The notes beneath the pieces are model-generated. The model was not told the origin of the DNA and did not search any database. It worked only from the letters and a program-made list of their open reading frames with translations. This document shows positions 1 through 8,032 of a DNA stretch of 16,548 bases, one piece after another (positions within the stretch are counted from its first letter, which is position 1; each line of letters begins with the position of its first letter). Both the position numbers and the translations under genes were made by a program. Origin of the DNA: JACJXF01 sp964404825 (GTDB lineage: Bacteria; Bacteroidota; Bacteroidia; Bacteroidales; GCA-2748055); NCBI GenBank assembly GCA_964404825.1, contig CAYOLQ010000082.1:1-16548 (forward strand), read 5' to 3'.

Positions 1-43
1 GCATAAAAATATTTCAAAGAACATTTGGTTTAACCATAGAAAT

Positions 44-91
44 CTCTGTGTAAGAATTATTTCACAGAGTTTCACAGAGGAATGCACAGAG
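44..91. repeat. CACAGAG repeat cluster with inverted copy
   Basis: Three direct copies of CACAGAG lie at 63-69, 73-79 and 85-91, the first two inside a tandem 10-nt unit TTTCACAGAG (60-69, 70-79). An inverted copy CTCTGTG sits at 44-50, so 44-50 can pair with 63-69 around a 12-nt loop. The cluster starts 3 nt past the stop codon of the minus-strand receptor gene, so it could act as a 3' hairpin. No clear U-tract follows the hairpin on the minus strand, so a classical intrinsic terminator is not supported. It may instead be a small dispersed genomic repeat. Confidence 0.6.
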
Positions 92-93
92 TT

Positions 94-2469
94 TTAAAAG
101 CTGAATCGGACTTTCAGATAGAAATTCCTCCCCGGCTCATACTTCACAAGCCCGCGGTTGGTCGATAAATGATTCATGTAAGACCTGTCGGTGATATTCT
201 GAACCCCTGCAAATGCCTCCAGTCTGAGGTTCCGGATTTTATAAGGAACTGAATAAATCCCAAAATCGTAACTCGCAAATCCTTTGGATTCCTTTTCACC
301 TGTTGCGATCTTATCCTGGTCTGCAGTAAGGTTTACACTCAATTCCGTGCTAAAAATCCCGGAGAGATTATACTTCAAATTAACCCTGCCATTAAACGGG
401 GGAATCTGCGGCAGATCGGTGCCGTTCAATGTGTTTTTACCCCGCACAAATCCTGCCATGGCGCTGATTGTTATCCCGTCAAATATATTATACCCGGCGC
501 TCGCATCAAATCCATATAGCAGGGCTTTTTCAACATTGGAATTTATATTGGCATTCAGAGTATCATAATTTGAGGGATTGGAAGTGTAGTTATAAATAAA
601 GACTCCCGGCGACGATACAATGAGGTTTGTCATCGAGTTTGCAAAAATATTCCCTGTAAACTGAAATTTTTCTGCCCAAACCCTGGTTCCCATATCAAGA
701 AAGTAACCTTCCTCGGGTTCGAGTTCCGGATCTCCGATTTCAACAATACTGCCAAGATCGATATACTTAAATCTTTCTTCCAATCCGGGAGCCCTGTAGG
801 CTTTGGAGAGAGTCATCGTCAGATCAGTTCTTGAACCCAGATGATACATTGCTCCGGCATCCAGACTCCAGCTATAATTATTAATGTTACCTTCAGTAAA
901 TGTTATTCTTTGAATCGCAGGAGAGTTATTCCGGGTTCCGTTAAAAATAATATACTTGGGGTCAACAGCCTGTTCATTCCGGGTATTGATCAGGTCAAAC
1001 CGCCCGCCAAATGTCAGGTTCAACTGCGAATTCAGCTTTATCTGATCCTGAACATAAACTCCTGCGCTGGTAAACCATGCATCAGGGATCGGAATTTCTC
1101 CCCTCACAGTCACATTGGTTGCAGTAATATTCCCCAGAGAATCCGTGATGTTTGACACAACTCTCTTTTCCCTTTCAGTTGAAAGATACCTTTGCCAGAT
1201 GTCTACTCCGGCAATTACCTGATGGTTTTCATTAAAAACCCAATCTGTCTGAACCTGAAACCCATTGCTGGCATGATAACCCGAAGGTGTTGTTGTTACC
1301 ATTGCATTTGGCTTCAGTTCCACATCCCTGAGAATGTACTGGTGAAAATATTTGAACTTGATACGCTCGAAAGTCCCTTTTTCTGAATTTATAGTATAGG
1401 ATGCTGAAATCATATTTCTTAAAATCTCCGTATAACTGGCTGTTGCTGTTGCAGGGAAAGCTCTTCCTCCCGAAATTCCCACATTCTCTGCATTAAAACC
1501 CTGAATATTCAGATTAAATTCATGATTCCTGAATGGTTTCGCTCCTGCCTTTAAAGAATAATTGTTATCGGAGAATTGTGAATTCAGGAGTTCACCTTCA
1601 GGGGTCATAGTATTCGATGCGTCCCTCAATGTTCCGGATAGACGGAGAAACCACTTATTATCTGCCATATCTAGCGAAATGTTTTCCGAATTCATCCTGT
1701 TAACCGATTGATACATCCCTGAAACAGTTCCTCCCACATAAAATTTTTTATGGTATTGACCCTCCCTCGTAATAATATTAACCACTCCCCCGAGAGCCCC
1801 AGTACCGTAAAGTGAAGATGCTGCTCCCTTTATAACTTCCACTCTTTCAATATCGTTTACATCAATTAGATCCAGTCCTGCAGCGATGTCGGTTGAAGTT
1901 TCAATACGGTTTCCATCAACAAGGGTAACGATTCTTTGCTCGGTCAATCCCCTGATATTTAAGCTTGTGGCCCATATCCCGTCGCGAGCCAGATTTACTC
2001 CGGGCATATCCTGACAAAGGTTTGATAGGGTTAAGGCTGGCAACTGGTCGATACGGTTTTTGTTTACAAGGGATAAGGGTAAAGAAACATCCCTAACCAT
2101 CCTGTCCTGGCGTGAGGCATTCACCATCACCTCACCCACCTCAACCGGCGAAGGAATCAGAACAACATTTAGACTCAGTATATTTTCACTTCTGAGATCA
2201 ATTTCTTCTCTCGAAAAGCGATAACCAAGGTATGAAATTGTTATCAGCAGATTTTCTGCAGGAAGTCCGTTTATGGAAAACGAGCCATTCCTATCAGATA
2301 TTCCCTGATAGATAACAAAATCACCGGTATTGTTAAAAATTTTGATATGGGCACCTGTAAGCCCTCCCTGGAAATCTTCGCCGGTAATTTTTCCTTCCAG
2401 TGTTCTTTCCTGGGAGAATACAAAACCAAAAATGAGCAAGCCGGCAAGAAGCAAGCTAAACTTTTTCAT
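94..2469 (-). CDS. TonB-dependent outer-membrane receptor
   Basis: This 791-residue protein is a ligand-gated outer-membrane porin that takes up a scarce nutrient using TonB/ExbBD energy. A signal peptide occupies about residues 1-19 (Lys-Lys, then a hydrophobic stretch ending at FVFS). A carboxypeptidase-D-like regulatory beta-sandwich follows at about 24-105, as is common in Bacteroidota receptors. The plug domain is at about 125-235, with the typical NIRGL, VDGNRIE, IERVEVIKG, SSLYGTGALGGVVNI pattern. The rest is a beta barrel ending in aromatic RFSF. At under 800 residues and with no SusD partner beside it, it is not a SusC glycan porin. It resembles siderophore, haem or cobalamin receptors, but the substrate cannot be read from sequence. 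The start follows AAAAGG and lies 4 nt after the stop of the upstream TM1266-like gene, so the two are probably co-transcribed and translationally coupled. Confidence 0.93.
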   Translation of the reverse strand: MKKFSLLLAGLLIFGFVFSQERTLEGKITGEDFQGGLTGAHIKIFNNTGDFVIYQGISDRNGSFSINGLPAENLLITISYLGYRFSREEIDLRSENILSLNVVLIPSPVEVGEVMVNASRQDRMVRDVSLPLSLVNKNRIDQLPALTLSNLCQDMPGVNLARDGIWATSLNIRGLTEQRIVTLVDGNRIETSTDIAAGLDLIDVNDIERVEVIKGAASSLYGTGALGGVVNIITREGQYHKKFYVGGTVSGMYQSVNRMNSENISLDMADNKWFLRLSGTLRDASNTMTPEGELLNSQFSDNNYSLKAGAKPFRNHEFNLNIQGFNAENVGISGGRAFPATATASYTEILRNMISASYTINSEKGTFERIKFKYFHQYILRDVELKPNAMVTTTPSGYHASNGFQVQTDWVFNENHQVIAGVDIWQRYLSTEREKRVVSNITDSLGNITATNVTVRGEIPIPDAWFTSAGVYVQDQIKLNSQLNLTFGGRFDLINTRNEQAVDPKYIIFNGTRNNSPAIQRITFTEGNINNYSWSLDAGAMYHLGSRTDLTMTLSKAYRAPGLEERFKYIDLGSIVEIGDPELEPEEGYFLDMGTRVWAEKFQFTGNIFANSMTNLIVSSPGVFIYNYTSNPSNYDTLNANINSNVEKALLYGFDASAGYNIFDGITISAMAGFVRGKNTLNGTDLPQIPPFNGRVNLKYNLSGIFSTELSVNLTADQDKIATGEKESKGFASYDFGIYSVPYKIRNLRLEAFAGVQNITDRSYMNHLSTNRGLVKYEPGRNFYLKVRFSF

Positions 2470-2473
2470 CCTT

Positions 2474-2725
2474 TTATTCTTTTAGAGGGATTAATATCGA
2501 TTTAATACGGATATTTCTTAACCTTCCAACCTGACCGGTTAAGGCACCAATCTCATCGGTACTACCTTCAAGAACTAGGGATATAAGATTAATCTTTCTT
2601 TCGCGCAGGGGAATTCCCTGCCGACTGATAATTATATGCGCATGGCGGGATAAAATTTCGTTCAGAAGTGACACTTCTGAATTGTCCTCAACGAGGATTA
2701 AGGCGCTTCCTATTCTCTTTTCCAT
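2474..2725 (-). CDS. TM1266-like iron-only hydrogenase system regulator (ACT/NikR-C fold)
   Basis: This is an 83-residue protein with no helix-turn-helix. It matches my memory of the TM1266 family, annotated as putative iron-only hydrogenase system regulators. The matching features are an opening strand with RIGSALILVED, a central HAHIIISRQGIP-RE segment, then ISLVLEGSTDEIGALTGQVGRL and a final KSILI strand. The fold is the ACT-like ferredoxin fold seen in the NikR C-terminal domain, a small-ligand or metal-binding unit. In other anaerobes the family is found near the HydE/F/G maturases. Here none is visible, and the gene instead leads a two-gene operon with a TonB-dependent receptor. A TAnnTTTG box and a dyad are upstream. 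The biochemical role of the family is not established, so 'regulator' is a family label rather than a demonstrated function. Confidence 0.82.
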   Translation of the reverse strand: MEKRIGSALILVEDNSEVSLLNEILSRHAHIIISRQGIPLRERKINLISLVLEGSTDEIGALTGQVGRLRNIRIKSILIPLKE

Positions 2726-2795
2726 GGGATTTCTTTTGGATCAGACTGGTTAAAATGGATCCTTGAAGAGAAAATTATCGCTTCTCAGATATACT

Positions 2796-2809
2796 GTTAT
2801 TTGAATAAC
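2796..2809. promoter_or_regulatory. Perfect dyad, candidate operator of the TM1266-receptor operon
   Basis: GTTATTTGAATAAC has perfect 6-bp arms (GTTATT/AATAAC) around a 2-nt centre. It directly abuts the downstream edge of the -7-like box on the minus strand, so it would cover the expected transcription start. That position suits a repressor site. It does not match the Rex consensus (TTGTGAA-N4-TTCACAA). The binding protein is unknown. Confidence 0.45.
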
Positions 2810-2816
2810 AAAGGTA
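2809..2816 (-). promoter_or_regulatory. Bacteroidota-type -7 promoter box
   Basis: On the minus strand this reads TACCTTTG, an exact match to the Bacteroidota -7 consensus TAnnTTTG. It lies about 84 nt upstream of the TM1266-like start codon. No convincing TTTG -33 element is seen at the expected distance, so it may depend on an activator or be fortuitous. Confidence 0.45.
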
Positions 2817-2861
2817 GGGATATTAATGAATTCTAAAACTAAATATGAAAAATTTATGTAG

Positions 2862-3569
2862 CTATTTTTTCATAGCCTCGGCTTTGAGTTCCTTTGGCAT
2901 CTTTTCAATTGCATATCTTAGAGAGGTTCGGGGCATTATTGTTTTCTTACTCACAACATAATCGAATATTACTTTCTGATTTGACTGGCTTGCAGCTTTT
3001 AGCATCCATCCATAGCCTTTTTGAACAAGATCATCAGTGTCGAGAAGCAATGCATCGGCAATTTCAAGAATATCTGTCTGAAATTTTCCCTTTCGTGCCG
3101 GTATTATCAAAGAAACAGCCGCTGCCCGCTTAACCCAGCGGTTTGTTGAATGTGTCCATTTTTTTGTTTCGCTGATAAACCCGGGATACATTTCCAGAAA
3201 TTCACCAATAGTATGATTGCACAAGGTATCGCACGATGCCCAATTGCTAAGGTAATTTTTTACCCATCTTTCAAAAGTGACAAAATCTACTGGGGTGAAA
3301 TTCTTATGCTGGTAGTGCGACCAATGGCAAGCAATGAATGATTCCTCCAAATATCCCGATTGCCAGAAAATCTCGCATAAATCGAATATTTCTGATTTCG
3401 TTCTGTCTTTTATCTTCTTAAAATATTCCTTAGCGATCTTTTCAACAATTGCAGATCCCACGCCATAGAATATAACTTTTTCCTTAAAATATTTCTGACT
3501 TGATTTCAGATACTTTTCATCAATATTGTCTTTAAGTGCCTGACGAATATCAGAAATTACATTATCCAT
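2862..3569 (-). CDS. DNA alkylation repair protein (AlkD-like HEAT-repeat family)
   Basis: This 235-residue, mostly helical protein matches the AlkD/AlkC-like DNA alkylation repair family. These are HEAT-repeat glycosylases that remove N3- and N7-alkylated purines without flipping the base. The diagnostic part is the central region with NRWVKRAAAVSLI (about residues 142-154), which matches the AlkD pattern of a Trp plus Arg-Ala-Ala on the DNA-facing helix. The N-terminal EKYLKSSQKYFK segment and the later DTDDLVQKGYGWMLK helix, carrying an Asp-Asp and a Trp, are also typical. Length is normal for the family. The gene stands alone: the helicase upstream on the same strand is about 118 nt away, and the downstream TM1266 gene has its own candidate promoter. 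Whether it is a true glycosylase or a related HEAT protein cannot be settled from motifs alone. Confidence 0.82.
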   Translation of the reverse strand: MDNVISDIRQALKDNIDEKYLKSSQKYFKEKVIFYGVGSAIVEKIAKEYFKKIKDRTKSEIFDLCEIFWQSGYLEESFIACHWSHYQHKNFTPVDFVTFERWVKNYLSNWASCDTLCNHTIGEFLEMYPGFISETKKWTHSTNRWVKRAAAVSLIIPARKGKFQTDILEIADALLLDTDDLVQKGYGWMLKAASQSNQKVIFDYVVSKKTIMPRTSLRYAIEKMPKELKAEAMKK

Positions 3570-3634
3570 TTTTCAAATCTTTTTTAATATTTAATAAACT
3601 TTTCATTTGTGTTTGGTTTTAGTTTAGGAGACCT

Positions 3635-3664
3635 CAAAATAATTAACTTTCCCTGATTCACAAA
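3635..3664 (-). promoter_or_regulatory. Candidate promoter of the alkylation-repair gene
   Basis: On the minus strand, TTTG (3661-3664) is followed after 18 nt by TTATTTTG (3635-3642). This is a one-mismatch version of the Bacteroidota -7 TAnnTTTG at the right spacing from a -33 TTTG. It lies about 65 nt upstream of the start codon at 3569. The region is AT-rich, so chance matches are possible. Confidence 0.35.
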
Positions 3665-3687
3665 CATGATTTCAATATAATAAACTC

Positions 3688-5043
3688 CTATTTCTTTTTA
3701 TTTCTTCTGTTAAAATTCTTGTCGCCTCTGGTCAATGGCTTTTTGTATTTTTTAGCCAATTCTCTTCGGTATGACCCTCCCTGAGGGGTTTTCTTGTTTT
3801 TCTCCTTCTTTTCGTGAAAAGAGGGTCCTGAAATTTCTTTTGTGGAAACAGACTGGGTATTTTTTCGGCCTGAAATAACAACGCGTTCTTCCGGGAGCAA
3901 TTCCCCCGAAACAATTACCTCCTCTGGAAAATCTAAAAGAGGAATTTTATAGTCCATTAATCTTTCTATAGATTCCTTTGCAGGGAGTTCCTTTTCAGTA
4001 AAGAATAGTATAGACTTTCCTGTTTCCTTCGCCCTTCCGGTTCTTCCAATCCGATGCATGTAATTCTCAGGATAATCCGGGGTATCAAAATTTATTACAT
4101 GAGTAATTTTATCCAAATCAAGACCACGAGCCATTACATCCGTTGAAATTAAAATCCTGTTTTTTCCTTCATCAAACTTCTGTATCGATTTGAATCTATA
4201 GTTTTGCGTCTTATTGGAGTGGATTACGCAGGCTTCCATTCCGTACTTTTCCTCCATGGTACTGTATAACTTGTCAGCATTCTTTTTCGAAGATAGAAAT
4301 ACCAGAACTTTACGGAATTCTTTTCTGTCTTGTAACAGATGATCCAATAAATTCACTTTGGTAAAGAAATTTTTTACTGCATAAGACTGTTGCTCAATAT
4401 TTTCCAAAGGGGTTCCGCTAAGGGCGATGGAAACTTTTAAAGGGGCAACAAAGACATCGTCTATCAGGGCATCCACATCTTTGGTCATTGTTGCTGAAAA
4501 CATAATATTCTGCCTTTTTTTCGGGATGTGTTCAAAGATATTCATCAACTGATACCTGAAACCCAGATCCAGCATTACATCAACCTCATCGATTACCAGT
4601 TTATTTACTCCTTTTAAATTTATGGAACCGGATAATACCAGATCGTATAAACGACCCGGAGTTGCGACAAGAATATCGGTTCCGTTGACCAGTGCTAGTT
4701 TCTGTGTATTGATATTCGTTCCGCCATATACTCCCGATATCCTGTAATTCAAATACCTGCCTAGTTTAGAGGCCATCTCCGCCACCTGGATTACCAGTTC
4801 ACGTGTAGGTACCAGAATGAGAATGCGTGGATTCAACTGTTTGGAGAATTTCATATCCTTTAATACGGGTAAGAGATAGGCTATGGTCTTTCCTGTCCCC
4901 GTCTGGGCAATTCCTACCAGGTCTCTGCCCGAAAGCACAATAGAGAATACCTGCGCTTGTATGGGGGTTGGCTTATCAAAACCCAGATCAGTAATAGCAT
5001 TTTGAAGTTGTGCAGGCAGTTTAAAATCTTCGAAGGTATTCAT
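3688..5043 (-). CDS. DEAD-box ATP-dependent RNA helicase (RhlE-like)
   Basis: This 451-residue protein is an RNA-unwinding ATPase likely involved in ribosome assembly, RNA decay or cold adaptation. All superfamily-2 motifs are visible in order: Q motif GFDKPTPIQ (21-29), Walker A AQTGTGKT (46-53), PTREL (79-83), TPGR (128-131), motif II as DEVD rather than DEAD (152-155), SAT (183-185), motif V STDVMARGLD (300-309) and motif VI HRIGRTGR (330-337). The last 50 or so residues form a Lys/Arg-rich tail, as in RhlE-type bacterial helicases, where it helps bind RNA. The final Asp of motif II is retained, so the DEVD variant should still hydrolyse ATP. The gene is divergent from the PEP carboxylase gene across 191 nt, with a -7-like box and a 9-bp inverted repeat upstream. 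Confidence 0.93.
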   Translation of the reverse strand: MNTFEDFKLPAQLQNAITDLGFDKPTPIQAQVFSIVLSGRDLVGIAQTGTGKTIAYLLPVLKDMKFSKQLNPRILILVPTRELVIQVAEMASKLGRYLNYRISGVYGGTNINTQKLALVNGTDILVATPGRLYDLVLSGSINLKGVNKLVIDEVDVMLDLGFRYQLMNIFEHIPKKRQNIMFSATMTKDVDALIDDVFVAPLKVSIALSGTPLENIEQQSYAVKNFFTKVNLLDHLLQDRKEFRKVLVFLSSKKNADKLYSTMEEKYGMEACVIHSNKTQNYRFKSIQKFDEGKNRILISTDVMARGLDLDKITHVINFDTPDYPENYMHRIGRTGRAKETGKSILFFTEKELPAKESIERLMDYKIPLLDFPEEVIVSGELLPEERVVISGRKNTQSVSTKEISGPSFHEKKEKNKKTPQGGSYRRELAKKYKKPLTRGDKNFNRRNKKK

Positions 5044-5121
5044 TTTGAATTCTTTGGTTAAGAAAATATCTTGATTTTAGAACCGGATGCTTATGGTTTT
5101 AATAATCTTTTGTATCCCCGA

Positions 5122-5149
5122 TTTTGTAAATCGAAAATCTTTTACAAAA
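5122..5149. promoter_or_regulatory. 9-bp inverted repeat overlapping the helicase promoter
   Basis: TTTTGTAAA (5122-5130) and TTTACAAAA (5141-5149) are perfect inverted copies separated by 10 nt. The right arm overlaps the -7-like box used for the helicase on the minus strand. It could be an operator, or a 5'-UTR stem if transcription starts further upstream. The regulator is unknown. Confidence 0.35.
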
Positions 5150-5152
5150 GTA
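5145..5152 (-). promoter_or_regulatory. -7 promoter box of the RNA helicase gene
   Basis: The minus strand reads TACTTTTG, an exact match to TAnnTTTG, about 102 nt upstream of the helicase start. This implies a leader of roughly 95 nt. A TTTG at the ideal -33 distance was not found. Confidence 0.4.
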
Positions 5153-5234
5153 GAGCTTATTTTCATTAATTTTCTCCCGAACACCATTGTAACTTTTTTA
5201 TCGTTAATTTGTTGTTAGATAAAACTGTTGAAAA

Positions 5235-7991
5235 ATGAACACCTTCCCTGAAGTAAAGTCTAAACTAGGTAAACCTTACTTCGATCTTGAGTTTTTGCTC
5301 AATTGCTTAGCCGAAGTTCTTGAGGAAAATCAGGAATCTGAGCTTATTCCATACATTCCCTGGATAAACAGCAGCCATGAATACAGTGAAAACATTTCAA
5401 TAAAAAAGATCCTTCACCTTCAGGCTCTCTCCTTTCAACTGCTGAATCTGGTAGAAGTCAACGGGGCAGTTCAGAACCGTCGAAAACTTGAGGATTCAGA
5501 GGGATTGCAAAGTATCAACGGACTATGGGCCAAAAACCTGGAAATTCTCAAATCTCACGGAATTTCTGAAGAAGAAATTCTTGCCATGCTTCCTGAAATT
5601 CATATTGAACCTGTACTTACCGCACATCCTACTGAAGCAAAGCGCCCTGTTGTGCTGGGCCAGTATCGCAAGTTATACCTTCTTATGGTAAAAAGGGAAA
5701 ACAGTATGTATTCAAAGCGTGAACAAGAGGATATTCGAAAGGATATTAAACTGTCGCTTTACCGGCTTTGGCTTATCGACGACATTTTCATGGAAAAACC
5801 CGATGTCCGATCGGAACTTGGCAGCATTATTCATTACCTGGTAGATGTATTTCCGCTTGTAATCGGAGAAATGGACAAGCGTTTTATACAATCGTGGGAG
5901 GAGGCAGGTTTTAATTCCGGAAACCTTTATCGGGCAGAGAACTTTCCACGAATATCATTTGGAAACTGGGTAGGCGGTGATCGCGACGGGCATCCGCTGG
6001 TAACAGCAGAAATAACTGAATACACTCTTAAGCAGTTCCGCCTCAACGCTGTTCTGATTATAAAAGAGAAACTTTCAGAATTATCCGAAAAACTAAGCTT
6101 CTACTGCGAATTTTCTGCAGTTCCTGAGTTTTTTCAAAACAGGGTACAAACTCTGATCAGCGATTTGGGCGATTGCACACATCCCATTCTGGATCGGTAC
6201 AGAAATGAGATCTACAGGCAATTTGTTCACTTGTTAATCTCAAAACTTCCCATAGGATTCACCCCCGAAGCTGCAAGCATTATTAAAGACAAGAAAGGGG
6301 CATACACCCTCTCTGTTCAGTTAATAAACGATCTGAACCTGCTCTCGGAAGCATTGGTCGATTTCGGGGCTTCAACAATTGCCCGACAGGATGTTAGGGA
6401 AGTTATCCGGATTGTACAAACCTTCGGATTCCATCTTGCAAAACTTGATATCAGGCAGAATTCTGCTTTTCACGAGGAGGCAATTACACAATTAATTCAG
6501 CGGGCAGGATTAAAAAATCTTAACTATCCGGCTTTGCCTGAAGATGAAAGACTCAGATTCATAAACGCTGAACTGCTTATCAACCGGCCCTTCAGCAGGG
6601 ACAGCAGGCTATTGAAAGATGAAGCGAAAGCAATTGTTGATACATACAGGGTTATCCGCAAACATATTGAAGTGAACTCTCCTGAAGCTGTTGGATCATT
6701 TATCGTCAGCATGACACGATCAGTTTCTGATCTACTGGTTGTGTATTTGCTAATGCGGGAGGCCGGCCTGACTGATTTCTCATCAGGTAGTCTTGCCGGG
6801 AAACTGCACGTTGTGCCTTTGTTTGAAACCATCGACGACCTGGAAAACGCTTCACGCATAATGGATAATTATCTTTCCCATCCTGTTGTAAAAAACTCCA
6901 TTCGTTTTCAGCAAAATCAAAGAAATAAATTATGGCCTGTTCAGGAGGTGATGATTGGGTACAGCGACAGTAACAAGGACGGAGGTATCATAGCAAGTGC
7001 ATGGAATCTTTACAATGCTCAGCGGCGTATTTTGGAAACAGGAGAAAAACATGGTGTCAGAATCCGGTTCTTTCATGGGAAAGGAGGAACAATAAGCCGT
7101 GGCGCAGGTCCAACTCACTGGTTCCTGAAAAGTCTCCCCGAAGGTTCCCTGGGTGGTGATGTAAAATTAACCGAACAGGGTGAAACTATTGAACGGAAAT
7201 ACGCAAATAAAACCAACGCTGCCTATAATCTGGAATTACTGCTGGCAGGGGTTACATCGCTCAGTTTGCTTCATAAAAAGGGGATCGGATCCAATCCTGA
7301 ATTGGGTGATATCTTCGATATTATGTCAGATGAAAGTCTTCGGCATTATAAAGATCTTATCCATGATGAAGGATTCGTTGAATTTCTGCGTCAGGCTACT
7401 CCCATTGATGCCATTGAATCGAGTCGCATCGGAAGCAGACCCACCCATAGAACCGGAAAAAAGAGCCTTTCCGACCTCAGAGCTATTCCATGGGTTTTTA
7501 GCTGGAGTCAGAGCCGGTTCAATCTGACAAGCTGGTATGGAGTGGGATCCACTCTGGATTTTCTTCAAAAGCAGCATCCTGAAAAATTTCTCCGTTTGCA
7601 GGAATTGCTTTTTACAGATCCTTTCGTACGGTATGTTCTGACAAATATCGATACCAGCCTTGCTGCAACTGATGAAACAATAATAAATCGTTACAGCAGT
7701 CTCGTGGAAGATAAAGAGCTCAAAGGGAAAATCCTTGGCAAAATCCTGAAAGAGCTTAAACTTACCAGAGAGATGATGTCAAAGCTTATTCGCCGGCCTC
7801 TGAATGAGCGACGTTCCAACCATTATTATTCAACCTTATTACGGGCAGAAGCGCTTGAAAACCTTCACATTAATCAGGTTAAACTTCTTAGTGACTGGCG
7901 AAAAAGCAATCCTTCCGGTAAGCCCGAAAAACTCATTAATCTTTTAAAGAGTATCAATGCCATTGCGAATGCTATGGGGAATACAGGGTAA
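5235..7991 (+). CDS. ppc: Phosphoenolpyruvate carboxylase
   Basis: This 918-residue cytosolic enzyme carboxylates phosphoenolpyruvate with bicarbonate to give oxaloacetate and phosphate. In anaerobes this reaction feeds the reductive branch to succinate and amino-acid precursors. The catalytic motifs are present: TAHPTE with the essential His at residue 131, GGDRDGHP near 247, GYSDSNKDGG near 574, the mobile-loop FHGKGGTISRG near 612, and GSRPTHR near 732. The protein ends in the near-invariant NTG carboxy terminus. Length fits the family (about 880-930), so the gene looks intact. It is transcribed divergently from the helicase and ends 41 nt from the convergent ORF6N gene. Only a poor promoter match is seen upstream (TTAATTTG, spacing off). 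The assignment is secure; allosteric control by aspartate or acetyl-CoA is a family expectation, not seen here. Confidence 0.97.
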   Translation: MNTFPEVKSKLGKPYFDLEFLLNCLAEVLEENQESELIPYIPWINSSHEYSENISIKKILHLQALSFQLLNLVEVNGAVQNRRKLEDSEGLQSINGLWAKNLEILKSHGISEEEILAMLPEIHIEPVLTAHPTEAKRPVVLGQYRKLYLLMVKRENSMYSKREQEDIRKDIKLSLYRLWLIDDIFMEKPDVRSELGSIIHYLVDVFPLVIGEMDKRFIQSWEEAGFNSGNLYRAENFPRISFGNWVGGDRDGHPLVTAEITEYTLKQFRLNAVLIIKEKLSELSEKLSFYCEFSAVPEFFQNRVQTLISDLGDCTHPILDRYRNEIYRQFVHLLISKLPIGFTPEAASIIKDKKGAYTLSVQLINDLNLLSEALVDFGASTIARQDVREVIRIVQTFGFHLAKLDIRQNSAFHEEAITQLIQRAGLKNLNYPALPEDERLRFINAELLINRPFSRDSRLLKDEAKAIVDTYRVIRKHIEVNSPEAVGSFIVSMTRSVSDLLVVYLLMREAGLTDFSSGSLAGKLHVVPLFETIDDLENASRIMDNYLSHPVVKNSIRFQQNQRNKLWPVQEVMIGYSDSNKDGGIIASAWNLYNAQRRILETGEKHGVRIRFFHGKGGTISRGAGPTHWFLKSLPEGSLGGDVKLTEQGETIERKYANKTNAAYNLELLLAGVTSLSLLHKKGIGSNPELGDIFDIMSDESLRHYKDLIHDEGFVEFLRQATPIDAIESSRIGSRPTHRTGKKSLSDLRAIPWVFSWSQSRFNLTSWYGVGSTLDFLQKQHPEKFLRLQELLFTDPFVRYVLTNIDTSLAATDETIINRYSSLVEDKELKGKILGKILKELKLTREMMSKLIRRPLNERRSNHYYSTLLRAEALENLHINQVKLLSDWRKSNPSGKPEKLINLLKSINAIANAMGNTG

Positions 7992-8032
7992 TTTGAAAGG
8001 AATGTCAGTAAGGACTAAGTGGATCATGAAAA

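Noticed and set aside
841..1155. Plus-strand open frame of about 100 codons inside the receptor gene
   Set aside because: It is antisense to a clearly assigned TonB-dependent receptor and has no recognisable domain. It is a shadow frame, as are similar ones within the helicase, ppc and kinase genes.
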